64,000 bases of DNA from Ancrocorticia sp047602305 (GCA_047602305.1 JASGHO010000001.1:930001-994000); one strand, 5' to 3'. Shown: positions 42,519 through 51,847, numbered from the stretch's first letter. Notes: generated from the letters alone by a model not told the origin. Program-made: numbers and translations.

Positions 42519-42810
42519 GACAATCCTGCTTTCCGCTTAACATTAACGTCTCTCGCCTTACAGATTTCCATTGAGGCTAGTGAAGCTCATTGCTATTAGA
42601 CCCACTATTATCGTAGCGGTATCCCAGACAATTTAACGTTGAAAATCTAAAGGGCTCATTCATAGCGACAACGAGTAGTCTCGCGCTTTACCCGACGAAT
42701 CTATGAGCAACTCTTAGTAGTATCAAAAAGTTAGTCTTGATGAAGAGATCCTGCGAACAAGCAATTGCCGACTAGCGGGTTCTCTTAGTAGAACTTCGGG
42801 AGGAACCACC
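42519..42810. other. AT-richer gene-free flank of the island, right side
   Basis: 292 bases without a gene. They must hold the promoter of the ATPase-kinase gene (minus strand) and of the DUF1905 gene (plus strand, GGGAGG before 42811). The 10-base CTCTTAGTAG occurs twice (42711-42720 and 42782-42791), possibly an operator pair or a scar. Confidence 0.55.
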
Positions 42811-43367
42811 ATGTCAGCCTCAGCACGTCCAACACCGTCACCGATTTCGTTCGAGACGACACTCGACGTCGTCGCCGATCGGGCGATTATTCGCCTTCCC
42901 CGGGAAGCCAGCGCCGCGCTGCCCTCCCGGGGTCAAGTTGCGGTTGGTGGAACGATGAACGGCATCGCTTTCGAGACCGTCGTCGAACCTGACGGTGCGC
43001 GCGGGCACTGGATTTCCCTCAATGACGACCTTCGCGAACGTCTCGGGCTCGCAGCAGGTGACGCCGTGACAGTGACAATCACTCCGCGCGCGCAGTGGCC
43101 CGAACCGGAGCTCCCGGAGGATTTCGAAGCCGCGCTCGCTGCCGCCACTGACCTCACCGACACCTGGAGTAGCATCACGCCGATGGCGCGCTGGGAGTGG
43201 GTGCGGTGGGTCAACGCGACGCGCAATGCGGACACGCGCGAGCGCCGTGTATCGAGGTGAGCCTATCGAAGATGCGCTCCGGAAAGCGCCGTCCCTGCTG
43301 CTTCAATCTCTCGTCCTGCACCGATCCGGAACTTGCGAAGAACGGAAAGCTCCTCGGACTCGAATAG
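42811..43367 (+). pseudogene. DUF1905/YdeI-family gene with a frameshift
   Basis: The first frame (42811-43260, 149 codons) gives a DUF1905 domain (SFETTLDVVADRAIIRLPREA, GTMNGIAFETVVEPDGARGHWISLN) and the start of the YdeI-like tail (WSSITPMARWEWVRWVNATRNADTRERR), then stops at TGA. The missing end is found one frame over: from 43251, IEVSLSKMRSGKRRPCCFNLSS, with the stop at 43365-43367. One base appears lost near 43249, after the RERRV codons. Intact relatives run through this block (SGKRRPCCFN is a family hallmark). It is either a real mutation or a sequencing error. Family members are linked to bacteriocin or peptide tolerance. Confidence 0.8.
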
Positions 43368-43406
43368 CAGCGCGGAGGAGACTGCTGCGCAGGTGGTGTT
43401 ACTCGC

Positions 43407-43793
43407 TCAGAGACTTGCCTCATCCAAGAAGGACTTGAGAAGGTCTCCGACAGACACGACGGTGAGCACCTTGCCGCCGTCGACCACCGGGATATGACGA
43501 ATCCTCTTGCGCGTCATAGTCGCCGCGATATCACGGACATCATCCTCGGGGCTACAGGTAGTAACGTCGGCTGTCATAATTGCGGACACCGGGCTGGATA
43601 GGCTCCCAGCAGCACGGATGGTACGTACAACATCTCGCTCCGAGACGATACCAACGAGTCGTTCGTTTTCCTGAACGAGAACCGTGCCAATCCGGTAGTC
43701 AGCAAGTAACCCAACCAGCTGGTTGATCGTGGCGTTCGGCGGAAGCGTGACAACCACGCCTCCCTTGCTGTTTATGATCTCAGACACATACAT
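43407..43793 (-). CDS. CBS-domain pair protein
   Basis: 128 residues comprising two CBS motifs and little else: VTLPPNATINQLVGLLADYRIGTVLVQENERLVGIVSERDVVRTI, then VTTCSPEDDVRDIAATMTRKRIRHIPVVDGGKVLTVVSVGDLLK. Such stand-alone pairs bind adenine nucleotides and regulate partners that are encoded elsewhere. No clear ribosome site precedes the ATG. It is separated from the siderophore-interacting gene by 88 bases. Confidence 0.93.
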   Translation of the reverse strand: MYVSEIINSKGGVVVTLPPNATINQLVGLLADYRIGTVLVQENERLVGIVSERDVVRTIRAAGSLSSPVSAIMTADVTTCSPEDDVRDIAATMTRKRIRHIPVVDGGKVLTVVSVGDLLKSFLDEASL

Positions 43794-43881
43794 GGGTTGA
43801 AGGTATCACGTTGTCGCACTACTTTTCACGGCCCACTACTCAGCGGACCGCGATACAGTTCTCGCAGATCAGTTGCGTCGC

Positions 43882-44772
43882 TCAGTTTCCTTCGGCCTTG
43901 CCGAGGCGCCAGTAGCCCATGAAGGCGACGGCGCGGCGGTCCACCCCGTGCTCGGACACCAGGAAGCGGCGCAGCGACTTGATGGCGCTCGCCTCCCCCG
44001 CCAGCCACGCGTAGAGCGGCGCGGACTTGAGGGCCGCCCCACCCTTGGCAGTGCGCGGCACCTCCCACAGCAGGTCCTCGTCGATGTCCACTTCCTCCAC
44101 CTCGGAGCCGCGGCCTGCCGGGCACAGATCGGGCAGCACCTCGCGCACGGTGCGCTCCAGGAAGGCGTGGCGCGTACCTTCGCCGCGGCCCGCGATGTAG
44201 CGCGCGAAGCCGGGGTGCTCGGGAATGTAGGGCGCGTCGGCGTCGTCGGGAAATTCGACGATAACAACTCCCTGGGCCTCGCGCGGAAGCTGCTCCAGGA
44301 TCACCGCGATGGCCGGAGCTGCGGTTTCGTCGCCCACCAGAAGGAAATTGCCCACCTGCGCGGGCGGCACGAAGTCGATGCCGAGGTGCGGCGGCTCGTC
44401 CTCGATGGAGGGCGCGACGATCAGAATGTCATCGCCGACGACGGCGTCGCGGATCCAGCGCGATGCCGGGCCCTGCACGTCGTGGGCCACCATGTCGATG
44501 TCCACCTCCAGCGCCTCGTGACGCACGGCGCGCGTGGTGTAGGTGCGGAAAGGAGGGCGGGTTTCGGGGTCGAGAGCGCGCCAGTCCAGGTACCAGTTCG
44601 GACCCGCCGGCATGGCATCGAGGCTGGCGGTTTCCGTCGGGAAGACCACCTTGATGCGCTGGTCGTAGCCGGGATCGCCGTAGCGGGCGAGCTGCTCGCC
44701 GGTGACCGTAAAGCGGCGCATGTGCGGCGTGATATCCGTGATGCGGCGAACACGGGCGGGGAAGATATCCAT
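43882..44772 (-). CDS. Siderophore-interacting protein (FAD/NAD(P)H ferric reductase)
   Basis: 296 residues from ATG 44772 (CCCGAGGTAACC upstream). The FAD-binding domain ends in RTYTTRAV, and GPASRWI contacts the flavin phosphate. The SIP C-terminal domain carries GDETAAPAIAVILEQLP, then YAWLAGEASAIKSLRRFLV and the closing MGYWRLGKAEGN typical of ViuB-like enzymes. It reduces Fe(III) from imported siderophores. It is the last gene of an iron uptake operon with an ABC transporter directly upstream. Confidence 0.95.
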   Translation of the reverse strand: MDIFPARVRRITDITPHMRRFTVTGEQLARYGDPGYDQRIKVVFPTETASLDAMPAGPNWYLDWRALDPETRPPFRTYTTRAVRHEALEVDIDMVAHDVQGPASRWIRDAVVGDDILIVAPSIEDEPPHLGIDFVPPAQVGNFLLVGDETAAPAIAVILEQLPREAQGVVIVEFPDDADAPYIPEHPGFARYIAGRGEGTRHAFLERTVREVLPDLCPAGRGSEVEEVDIDEDLLWEVPRTAKGGAALKSAPLYAWLAGEASAIKSLRRFLVSEHGVDRRAVAFMGYWRLGKAEGN

Positions 44773-44833
44773 GGTTACCTCGGGAGTGAAGAGAACGAAA
44801 GGTTGAGGTGGTCGGAAGCAGACGCCGTCGTCG

Positions 44834-45655
44834 TTAGACGCCAGCGAATTCGGGGCTGGTGACGTGGTGACGGCCCTTGGGCAGCACGAGCGGCGCGCCG
44901 GAAACGGGATCGGTAATGACGACGGCGTCCAGACCAAAGACGTCCTTGACCAGCTCGCGCGTCATGATCTCGCGCGGTGCACCGTGGGCGATGAGCTCGC
45001 CCTCGCGCACTGCGAAGAGGTGATCGGCATAGCGGGCGGCCAGGTTGATGTCGTGCAGCACCATGACGATGGTGGTGCCGCGGGACTGGTTGAGGTCGGT
45101 CAGCAGGTCGAGGACCTCCACCTGGTGGGTGACGTCGAGGAAGGTGGTGGGCTCGTCAAGCAGCAGCACGTCGGTCTCCTGCGCGAGCGCCATGGCGATC
45201 CACACGCGCTGGCGCTGGCCGCCCGAGAGTTCGTCCACCGAACGATTGGCGAGGTCGGCCACGCGGGTGGCCATGAGGGCCTCGGTCACCGCGCGGTCAT
45301 CCTCCTTGGTCCAGGAGCGGAACAACTTCTGGTGCGGGTGGCGGCCGCGGCCCACCAAGTCCGCCACAGCGATGCCCTCCGGAGCGATCGGCTGCTGCGG
45401 CAGCAGGCCGAGGGTGCGCGCAAGTTCCTTGGTGGGAACCTGATCGATGCGCTTGCCGTCCAGCAGCACGGAACCACTCTGCGGCGCAATCAGGCGGGAA
45501 AGCGTCTTGAGCAGCGTGGACTTACCGCAGGCGTTGGCGCCCACAATGACGCTCACCTTACCCGCCGGGATTTCCAGATCAACGCCCTTGACGATGGCCC
45601 TGGCGCCGTAGCCCGAGACGAGGGCTTGAGCTTGCAGGAGATGGTCAGCGGTCAT
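44834..45655 (-). CDS. Ferric-siderophore ABC transporter ATP-binding protein (FecE/FepC type)
   Basis: 273 residues. Walker A GANACGKSTLLKTL, a Q-loop LGLLPQQPIAPEG, signature ELSGGQRQRVWIAMALAQ, Walker B DVLLLDEPTTFLD and the H-loop VLHDINLAARYADH. All are canonical. The start overlaps the FecD permease stop by four bases. It powers uptake of ferric siderophore through the two permeases upstream. Confidence 0.96.
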   Translation of the reverse strand: MTADHLLQAQALVSGYGARAIVKGVDLEIPAGKVSVIVGANACGKSTLLKTLSRLIAPQSGSVLLDGKRIDQVPTKELARTLGLLPQQPIAPEGIAVADLVGRGRHPHQKLFRSWTKEDDRAVTEALMATRVADLANRSVDELSGGQRQRVWIAMALAQETDVLLLDEPTTFLDVTHQVEVLDLLTDLNQSRGTTIVMVLHDINLAARYADHLFAVREGELIAHGAPREIMTRELVKDVFGLDAVVITDPVSGAPLVLPKGRHHVTSPEFAGV

Positions 45656-46746
45656 GAGGAACCTCCGAGGCGGCTGGTGCGGACGAGAAGGAAGAGAAGG
45701 TAGGGAGCGCCGAGGATGCCGGTGATGACTCCCACCGGGAACTTGGTGTCAAAGGCGAACTGGCCGAGCAGATCCGCGGCGAGCACCAGGCACGCGCCGG
45801 TGAGCGCCGCTGGGATCACCAGCGAGGTTCCCGGTCCCACAAAACGCGAGGCGATGGGGCCGGCGAGGAAGGCCACGAAGGCGATGGGGCCGGTGGTGGC
45901 CGTGGCAAAACAGGCGAGCGCCACGGCGGCAAGGATGAGCAGCACGCGGGAGCGATCCACCCGCACGCCCAGTGCGGTGGCGGAGGCGTCGCCCAGTTCG
46001 AGGGCGCTGAGGTCGCGCGAGAGGAAAAGAACGAGGGGCGCCAGGATTGCCACCGCGATGGCGAGCGGACCGATGGCCTCGATACGGGCGCCGTTGAGAC
46101 TGCCGGTGAGCCAGCGCATCGCCACCGCCACGTCCCACTCGGCGGCGCGTTGCACGAGGTAGGAGACGACGGCGTCGAGCATCGCACCGATTCCGATACC
46201 GATGAGAATGAGGCGCCCGCCGGTGGATTCGCCGGAGCGCGCCATGAGGTAGATGACGGCTGCCGTGGTGATACCAGCCGCGAGGGCGAGCAGCATGGTG
46301 GCGGAAGGGCTCCAGTGTAGGGCGACGAGGGCGAGCATCGCCGCGGCGCTCGCGCCCGAGGTGATGCCAATGACGTCCGGGCTGGCCAGCGGGTTGCGCA
46401 GCATGGTCTGGAAAGTGGTCCCGGCAATGCCGAACGCGATACCGGCGAGGGCGCCGGTGAGCGCGCGCGGAATGCGCAGCGTGCCCACGGCGAAGGAGGC
46501 GCCTTGTACATGCTCGCCGGCGATGACGGCCAGCACGTCGCGCAGCGGATAGATGGTGTTGCCGAGCATGATCATGGCGGCCAGGAGTACCACGAGAAGG
46601 GTGAGCAGTGCGGCAATAGCGATGCGGCTGCGGCGGGTACGACGACGGCGCCCTTGCGTCACCTTCGTCAGGTGGGTCGCGTAGGTGCTGGCTGGGGTGG
46701 CTGCTGGCTCGTCGCCGATGGTGGTGTTCAGAGTGGTCGTGGCCAT
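45652..46746 (-). CDS. Ferric-siderophore ABC permease (FecCD family, second subunit)
   Basis: 364 residues from ATG 46746; the longer frame starting upstream is read through the other permease and is not real. A Thr/Arg-rich N-terminus is followed by about ten spans. Family blocks are TLRIPRALTGALAGIAFGIAGTTFQTMLRNPLASPDVIGITSGA and ALGVRVDRSRVLLILAAVALACFATATTGPIAFVAFLAGPIASRFVGPG. It pairs with the permease encoded just upstream to form the heterodimeric channel. Confidence 0.95.
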   Translation of the reverse strand: MATTTLNTTIGDEPAATPASTYATHLTKVTQGRRRRTRRSRIAIAALLTLLVVLLAAMIMLGNTIYPLRDVLAVIAGEHVQGASFAVGTLRIPRALTGALAGIAFGIAGTTFQTMLRNPLASPDVIGITSGASAAAMLALVALHWSPSATMLLALAAGITTAAVIYLMARSGESTGGRLILIGIGIGAMLDAVVSYLVQRAAEWDVAVAMRWLTGSLNGARIEAIGPLAIAVAILAPLVLFLSRDLSALELGDASATALGVRVDRSRVLLILAAVALACFATATTGPIAFVAFLAGPIASRFVGPGTSLVIPAALTGACLVLAADLLGQFAFDTKFPVGVITGILGAPYLLFLLVRTSRLGGSS

Positions 46747-47798
46747 CACAGTGCTCTCATTCGTGTGCGACGGGCGATGATGACGAGGACGGGCGCGCCG
46801 AGGAAGGCGGTGACGATACCGGCTTCGGTCTCGCCGGGGTAGCCGATGACGCGGCCCGCGGTGTCCGCGAGGGTGAGGAGAACGGCGCCGCCGAGGGCGG
46901 AAAGTGGCAGCAGCCAGCGCTGGTCGGGGCCCGCAAGGAGGCGCACCACGTGCGGGACCATGAGGCCCACGAAGCCGATGGGACCGGCAACCGCAGTGAC
47001 GGCGGCGCATAGCGCCACTCCGGCAAGCGCAGCGATGGCGCGAGTGGGTGCGACGCGCACGCCGAGGCCGGTGGCGACGTCGTCGCCCAGCAGCAGGGCG
47101 TTGAGGGAACCGGCCATGGCGAAAGCAACCGCTGTTGCCACGAGGATGAGCGGCGCCACGGTGGCCATGGTGTCCCAGTTGGCGCCCGCCACCCCGCCCA
47201 CCTGCCAGAAGCGGAACTCGTTCATGGCGTTGGCGCGCGGCAAAAGGATAGCGCTGACCAGCGAGGAGAGGGCCGCGGCGGTGGCGGCACCGGCGAGGGC
47301 AAGTTTGATCGGGGTGGCTCCGCCTGCTCCCACCGAGCCCACCACGTACACGAAGAGGGCGGTGAGCGCCGCGCCCACGAGGGCCAGAATGAGGTACTGG
47401 AAGGGCGAGGAAATGCCGAGGAAGGCGATGCCGCACACCACGAAGAGGGAGGCGCCGGTGTTCACGCCAAGGATGCCCGGGTCAGCGATCGGGTTGCGGG
47501 TGATCGCTTGCATAAGGGCGCCAGAGATAGCGAGGGCGGCCCCCGCCATGAGGGCAAGCGCGGTACGCGGGATCCGCCGCTGCACCGCGATGGCGCCGAT
47601 GTCCGTGGCGTCCTTCCCATGCAGCCAGGCGGCGATGCCCTGCGAGATCTCATCCATGGTGACGGGGCGCGAGCCGAAGGCGAGCGAGAGCATCACAGCG
47701 CCAGCCACCGCCAGAAGGGAAAGCCCGATGAGCGCCAGCCGGCGCCGCGCGCCCACCGAAGTAGGCGCGCGGCGCTGCTCTAGCGAAGGTGTGCTCAC
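46746..47798 (-). CDS. Ferric-siderophore ABC permease (FecCD family, first subunit)
   Basis: 350 residues from GTG 47798, overlapping the binding-protein stop (GTGA). Blocks RRIPRTALALMAGAALAISGALMQAITRNPIADPGILGVNTGASLFVV and LGVRVAPTRAIAALAGVALCAAVTAVAGPIGFVGLMVPHVVRLLAGPDQRWLLP are classical. It ends one base into the start of the partner permease (TGATG). Confidence 0.96.
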   Translation of the reverse strand: MSTPSLEQRRAPTSVGARRRLALIGLSLLAVAGAVMLSLAFGSRPVTMDEISQGIAAWLHGKDATDIGAIAVQRRIPRTALALMAGAALAISGALMQAITRNPIADPGILGVNTGASLFVVCGIAFLGISSPFQYLILALVGAALTALFVYVVGSVGAGGATPIKLALAGAATAAALSSLVSAILLPRANAMNEFRFWQVGGVAGANWDTMATVAPLILVATAVAFAMAGSLNALLLGDDVATGLGVRVAPTRAIAALAGVALCAAVTAVAGPIGFVGLMVPHVVRLLAGPDQRWLLPLSALGGAVLLTLADTAGRVIGYPGETEAGIVTAFLGAPVLVIIARRTRMRAL

Positions 47799-48829
47799 TT
47801 GACCTTGGCTGCGGCGTCGTTCAGCTTCGCCACGTAGTCATCGACAACCCACGGGATGGACAGTGCCGTGGGGGTGAGTGCGGCGCTGAAGGCATCGCCT
47901 TCGCCGACAGCCACAACGGCGCCATTCTTGACAGCGGGGAGGGTCTTCCAGAGCGGATCGGCCTGCAGTGCCTTGAGGAGCTCGTCGCCGCCGTAGGTGA
48001 CGATGACGTCCAGATCAGCAAGCTTGTCCGCGTTCTCGGCGGAGACGTCAAGGTAGAAGGAGCCGCTCTTGGCTGCTTCCGCGGCGATCTCGGGCTCGTC
48101 GAAGCCGAGGTCCGTCAGGAATGCGGTGCGGCTGTCACCACTGGTGTACAGCGAGATCTTCGAGAGATCTGCGGAGTTGATGAAGAAGAAGGCAGCTGTC
48201 TTGTCCTTGACGGCCTCGGCGTCAGCCGTGGCGTCGGAGATCTTCTTCTCCAGATCTGCCACGAGTGCCTCGCCCTCAGGCTTGAGGCCCAGCGCTTCGG
48301 AGTTCACCGCGATCTGCTCACGCCACGGCGTGAACCAGGGGATCTCGGGGTAGGCAACCACGGGTGCGATTTCGCTCAGGGTCTTGTACTGCTCTTCATC
48401 CAGGCCGGACTGGGCAGCCAGAATGATGTCCGGGTTGGTGTCCGAAATTGCCTCGAAGTCGGGGCCATCGGAGGTGGTGAAGAGAACGGGATCGGCTCCA
48501 CCCAGGTCCTTGATCGCGTCCGTTGACCACGGGTAGAGTCCCGGATCGGCGTCGCTCGTCCAGTTCCACACCTGCGTATCGGTACCAACAGGCACGATCC
48601 CCAGTGCCAGAGCCACGTCCTGGTTGCCCCATCCAACGGCGGCGACGCGCTCGGGCTTCTCCGGGATCGTCGTCGTCCCCAGTGCGTGTGTGATTTCTAC
48701 CGGGAAGCTGGCGGTCGAAGGATTGCCGCTTCCTTCCGACGAGCTCGAAGCATCGTCAGAGGAGCAGGCAGCAAGGCCGAGCGTCAGTGCGCCGGCAAGG
48801 GTTGCCGCGAGGGCATGGCGAATGCGCAT
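47795..48829 (-). CDS. Ferric-siderophore ABC substrate-binding lipoprotein
   Basis: 344 residues from ATG 48829. The signal peptide RIRHALAATLAGALTLGLAAC ends in a lipobox (LAAC), giving a lipid-anchored extracellular protein. A short Ser/Gly linker (SSDDASSSSEGSGN) follows. The class III binding-protein fold opens PVEITHALGTTTIPEKPERVAAVGWGNQDVALALGIVPVG and includes YPEIPWFTPWREQIAVNSEALG. First gene of the iron operon, behind a DtxR/IdeR-like box. Confidence 0.95.
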   Translation of the reverse strand: MRIRHALAATLAGALTLGLAACSSDDASSSSEGSGNPSTASFPVEITHALGTTTIPEKPERVAAVGWGNQDVALALGIVPVGTDTQVWNWTSDADPGLYPWSTDAIKDLGGADPVLFTTSDGPDFEAISDTNPDIILAAQSGLDEEQYKTLSEIAPVVAYPEIPWFTPWREQIAVNSEALGLKPEGEALVADLEKKISDATADAEAVKDKTAAFFFINSADLSKISLYTSGDSRTAFLTDLGFDEPEIAAEAAKSGSFYLDVSAENADKLADLDVIVTYGGDELLKALQADPLWKTLPAVKNGAVVAVGEGDAFSAALTPTALSIPWVVDDYVAKLNDAAAKVK

Positions 48830-48888
48830 AATCTTATTTCTCCACGTCGTGGGTACAGGCGGGTGGCACCGCGCCCGGCCAAACAGTG

Positions 48889-48907
48889 TCAGGTAAGGCG
48901 CCCCTAA
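48889..48907. promoter_or_regulatory. Putative DtxR/IdeR iron box
   Basis: TCAGGTAAGGCGCCCCTAA fits the 19-bp consensus TTAGGTAAGGCTWACCTAA at about 15 positions. It lies 60 bases upstream of the binding-lipoprotein start, so the operon is expected to be repressed when iron is plentiful. Confidence 0.65.
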
Positions 48908-49040
48908 CCCTAGGAGACAAGGTTGTGGCATCGCAATGCCGAAACGCCCTCTGAGCTGTGGTACTGGACATACTGCGTGCCCCTCGCCTCCGCATTAGGC
49001 AACCTCACCGCATCCACCACACCAGCGCCGGAGGTAAGTT

Positions 49041-49058
49041 TGCACAAAATCATGTGCA
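49041..49058. promoter_or_regulatory. Short palindrome upstream of the DedA gene
   Basis: TGCACA-AAATCA-TGTGCA, perfect 6-bp arms about 80 bases before the DedA start. It could be an operator. The rest of the 48908-49140 stretch shows no gene. Confidence 0.35.
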
Positions 49059-49140
49059 GAATCACGAATCCCACTATCCCCACTTTTCGGCGTCAGGAGT
49101 ACATTTGTGGAGGAACCTGTCATGAAAGAAAGAGAGCGAC

Positions 49141-49797
49141 GTGGACTTCCTACACAATCTCCTCAATGCCGAGGCACTTCTTGAATCCTTCGGCCCGTGG
49201 GCGCTTGCAGGTATCGGTATCGTCGTGTTCATCGAATCCGGCGTACTGTTCCCCTTCTTGCCCGGAGATTCGTTGCTCGTCACCGCCGCGATTCTCGCAA
49301 CGAACCTTGGCATCACCGCCTGGGAGATCTGGATTGTCGCGCTCATCGCAGCATTCGCCGGCGACCAAGTCGGCTACCACATCGGCCACTCCTTCGGCCC
49401 CAAGTTCTTCAAGCCGGACGCCCGCGTGCTACGCACCGAGCACCTCGATGAGGCCACCGTCTTCTTCAACAAGTACGGCGCCCTTGCACTCGTTCTCGGA
49501 CGCTTCGTCCCGATCGTCCGCACATACGTTCCCGTCGCTGCCGGCACCGCCAAGATGCCCTACCGCCACTTCCTCCTGTGGAACTCCCTCGGCGCCTTCA
49601 CCTGGGTGACCTCCATGGTTCTCGTGGGCGCGCTGCTCGGCGGCATCCCCGGCATCGCCAAGAACATCGAGCTGCTCGCCATCGTCATCGTTGCCGTGTC
49701 CGTTCTTCCCGTCATCATCAGCGTGCTCCAGAAGCGCGCCAAGTCCAAGAAGCAGGCCGCAGCCGTGCTCGTCGAGGCTTCCGCCACCCAGAAGTAA
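49141..49797 (+). CDS. DedA/VTT-family membrane protein
   Basis: 218 residues from GTG 49141. The family blocks are clear: FIESGVLFPFLPGDSLLVTAAILA, AFAGDQVGYHIGHSFGPKFF, and FFNKYGALALVLGRFVPIVRTYVPVAAGTAKMPYRHFLLWNSLGAFTWV with the essential arginines. DedA proteins flip undecaprenyl phosphate or phospholipids across the membrane and support envelope integrity. The C-terminus is a short basic tail. Confidence 0.95.
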   Translation: MDFLHNLLNAEALLESFGPWALAGIGIVVFIESGVLFPFLPGDSLLVTAAILATNLGITAWEIWIVALIAAFAGDQVGYHIGHSFGPKFFKPDARVLRTEHLDEATVFFNKYGALALVLGRFVPIVRTYVPVAAGTAKMPYRHFLLWNSLGAFTWVTSMVLVGALLGGIPGIAKNIELLAIVIVAVSVLPVIISVLQKRAKSKKQAAAVLVEASATQK

Positions 49798-50075
49798 GCG
49801 ATTACGTCAGCAAGAGATTGCGCCAGTGGGCTACGGCCTGCTGGCGCATTTTTCTGCCGTCGCTTCGTTTGTCCGACGACGGCGCCCGCCCATCACCTCC
49901 GAGCCGCCTCCTCACCTACATCTTGCCTGCGTGGTTATTCGCCCCGGATAAGTACGCGGGCGGGCGATCCACTGAGCCCGGTGAGTCGGGCCGGTATCAA
50001 ATACTCCAAGAATTCAGTCCGCATCCACCCAAAATCCCACCCTCAGTTTGGTTTCCTTGGGTGACCTGCGCGACA

Positions 50076-51746
50076 ATGAGCGCTATGACCAATGATGTTC
50101 CCGCTCCCGTTTCCTCCGACCCCAACTGGTGGCGCCAAGCCGCCATCTATCAGATCTATCCGCGCAGTTTCGCCGATTCCAACGGCGATGGCATCGGTGA
50201 TCTCCCCGGTATTACCTCTCGCGTCCCCTACCTCTCGACTCTCGGCGTGGACGCCGTGTGGCTTTCCCCCTTCTACCCCTCGGATCTGGCCGACGGTGGC
50301 TACGATGTCGCCGACTACCGCAACGTGGACCCCAAGATCGGCACACTGGAGCAGTTCGACGAGATGGTCGCAGCACTTCACGGTGCCGGGATCAAAGTGA
50401 TCGTGGACATCGTCCCCAACCACACCTCGAACCTGCACGAGTGGTTCCAGCAGGCCCTCGCAGCCGCGCCGGGTTCGCCCGAACGTGACCGCTACACCTT
50501 CCGCGACGGCGTCGGCCCTGATCGCACCGAGCCACCCAGCGACTGGCACTCATTCTTCGGCGGCTCAGCGTGGGAGCCCGTAGGTGACGGTCAGTTCTAC
50601 CTGCACCAGTTCGCCGTCGAACAGCCGGATCTCAACTGGGACAACCCGGAAGTGCGCGCTGATTTCCTCAAGACTCTGCGATTCTGGTCCGACCGTGGAG
50701 TGGACGGATTCCGAGTCGACGTGGCAGACCTGCTGGTACGGGACTTGAGCGAGCCACTTCCCTCGGAAGCGGAGCTTCGCACGGAGCCCAATGACGGCAC
50801 GTCACGGTGGCACGGACGGCCCGAACTCAACGAGATATATGCGCAGTGGCGCGAGGTTTTTGACGAGTACGATCCCCCGCGCGTCGCCGTCGCCGAAGCA
50901 ATGTTGTCCCCCGAGTACCGCCGCAACAACGAGTGGCCGAAATCCCTCGGGCAGGTGTTCAACTTTGATCTCATGTGGCAGCCCTACAGCGCCGAATCTT
51001 TCCGTTCCCGCATCGAACCAAATCTGGAGGTGGCGGCCGAGGCTGGCTCCTCGTCCACCTGGGTTCTCTCGAACCACGACGTGGTCCGCCATGCTACCCG
51101 ATACGCCATGGAGCCGAGCGGGAAGGGGCCGCAGGAGGATGCACGTATCTGGAAGCTGACAAACGGGGCCGAGCCCGCAACCAATCCGGAGCTGGGGCTG
51201 CGCAAGGCGCGCGCCGCGATCACGCTCCTGCTCGCACTGCCTGGCAGCACCTACATGTATCAGGGCGAGGAACTCGGGCTTCCCGAGGTACTGGAGATTC
51301 CCGACGAGGCCCGCCAGGATCCCACCTTCTTCCGCAATCAGGGTGTCGATCCGGGTCGCGACGGGTGCCGCGTGCCGATTCCATGGGAGGCCGACGCGCC
51401 GTCGTTCGGCTTCGGCAGTGGCGGATCTGCCGCGTCTCACCTGCCACAGCCGGGCTGGTTCGCGGACTTCGCTGCGGATCGTCAGGACGGAATCGAGGAA
51501 TCCGCGCTGGAGCTGTATCGGAGCGCGTTGGCGCTGCGCCGCCAGTTGCAGGGCCCCGAGGAGATTGTCTGGCTCGACTCCCCCGCTGGCGTTCTTGCCT
51601 TCGAGCGCCCCGGCGGCTGGGTGTGCGTGAGCAACTTTGACGCCGATCCGGTCGAACTGCCCGAGGGCGAACTGCTGCTCGCGAGCGCCCCGCTCACGGA
51701 CGGCAAGCTCCCCGCAGCGACAACCGCCTGGCTGCGGCGCTCATAA
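50076..51746 (+). CDS. Alpha-glucosidase-like glycoside hydrolase, family 13
   Basis: 556 residues from ATG 50076 (ATG 50085 is an alternative; neither has a strong ribosome site). The barrel starts WWRQAAIYQIYPRSFADSNGDGIGDLPGI, the GH13 oligo-1,6/alpha-glucosidase signature. The nucleophile is Asp215 in GFRVDVADLL, the acid/base Glu274 in VAVAEAM, and the stabilising Asp335 in LSNHD. No signal peptide is present, so it acts inside the cell on imported maltose or isomaltose-type sugars. A related gene is cut by the window end (63776-64000). No transporter is next to it. Confidence 0.94.
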   Translation: MSAMTNDVPAPVSSDPNWWRQAAIYQIYPRSFADSNGDGIGDLPGITSRVPYLSTLGVDAVWLSPFYPSDLADGGYDVADYRNVDPKIGTLEQFDEMVAALHGAGIKVIVDIVPNHTSNLHEWFQQALAAAPGSPERDRYTFRDGVGPDRTEPPSDWHSFFGGSAWEPVGDGQFYLHQFAVEQPDLNWDNPEVRADFLKTLRFWSDRGVDGFRVDVADLLVRDLSEPLPSEAELRTEPNDGTSRWHGRPELNEIYAQWREVFDEYDPPRVAVAEAMLSPEYRRNNEWPKSLGQVFNFDLMWQPYSAESFRSRIEPNLEVAAEAGSSSTWVLSNHDVVRHATRYAMEPSGKGPQEDARIWKLTNGAEPATNPELGLRKARAAITLLLALPGSTYMYQGEELGLPEVLEIPDEARQDPTFFRNQGVDPGRDGCRVPIPWEADAPSFGFGSGGSAASHLPQPGWFADFAADRQDGIEESALELYRSALALRRQLQGPEEIVWLDSPAGVLAFERPGGWVCVSNFDADPVELPEGELLLASAPLTDGKLPAATTAWLRRS

Positions 51747-51807
51747 GCTGCGGCGCGCATAAATTGAATTCCCGCGGGCCTTCTCCAAGGTTCCGCTGCA
51801 GTTTTCC

Positions 51808-51847
51808 GAGGGGTTCGCCGTGCGTGTATCTGCACGGTGAACCCCTC
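51808..51847. terminator. Hairpin between the GH13 gene and the transporter gene
   Basis: GAGGGGTTCGCCGTGC and GCACGGTGAACCCCTC pair at 15 of 16 positions with an 8-base loop. It lies between convergent genes and can serve both. Confidence 0.75.

Noticed and set aside
39650..42810. Flanking direct repeats or integrase defining the low-GC island as a transposon
   Set aside because: No matching terminal repeats, integrase or tRNA fragment could be found on either side.
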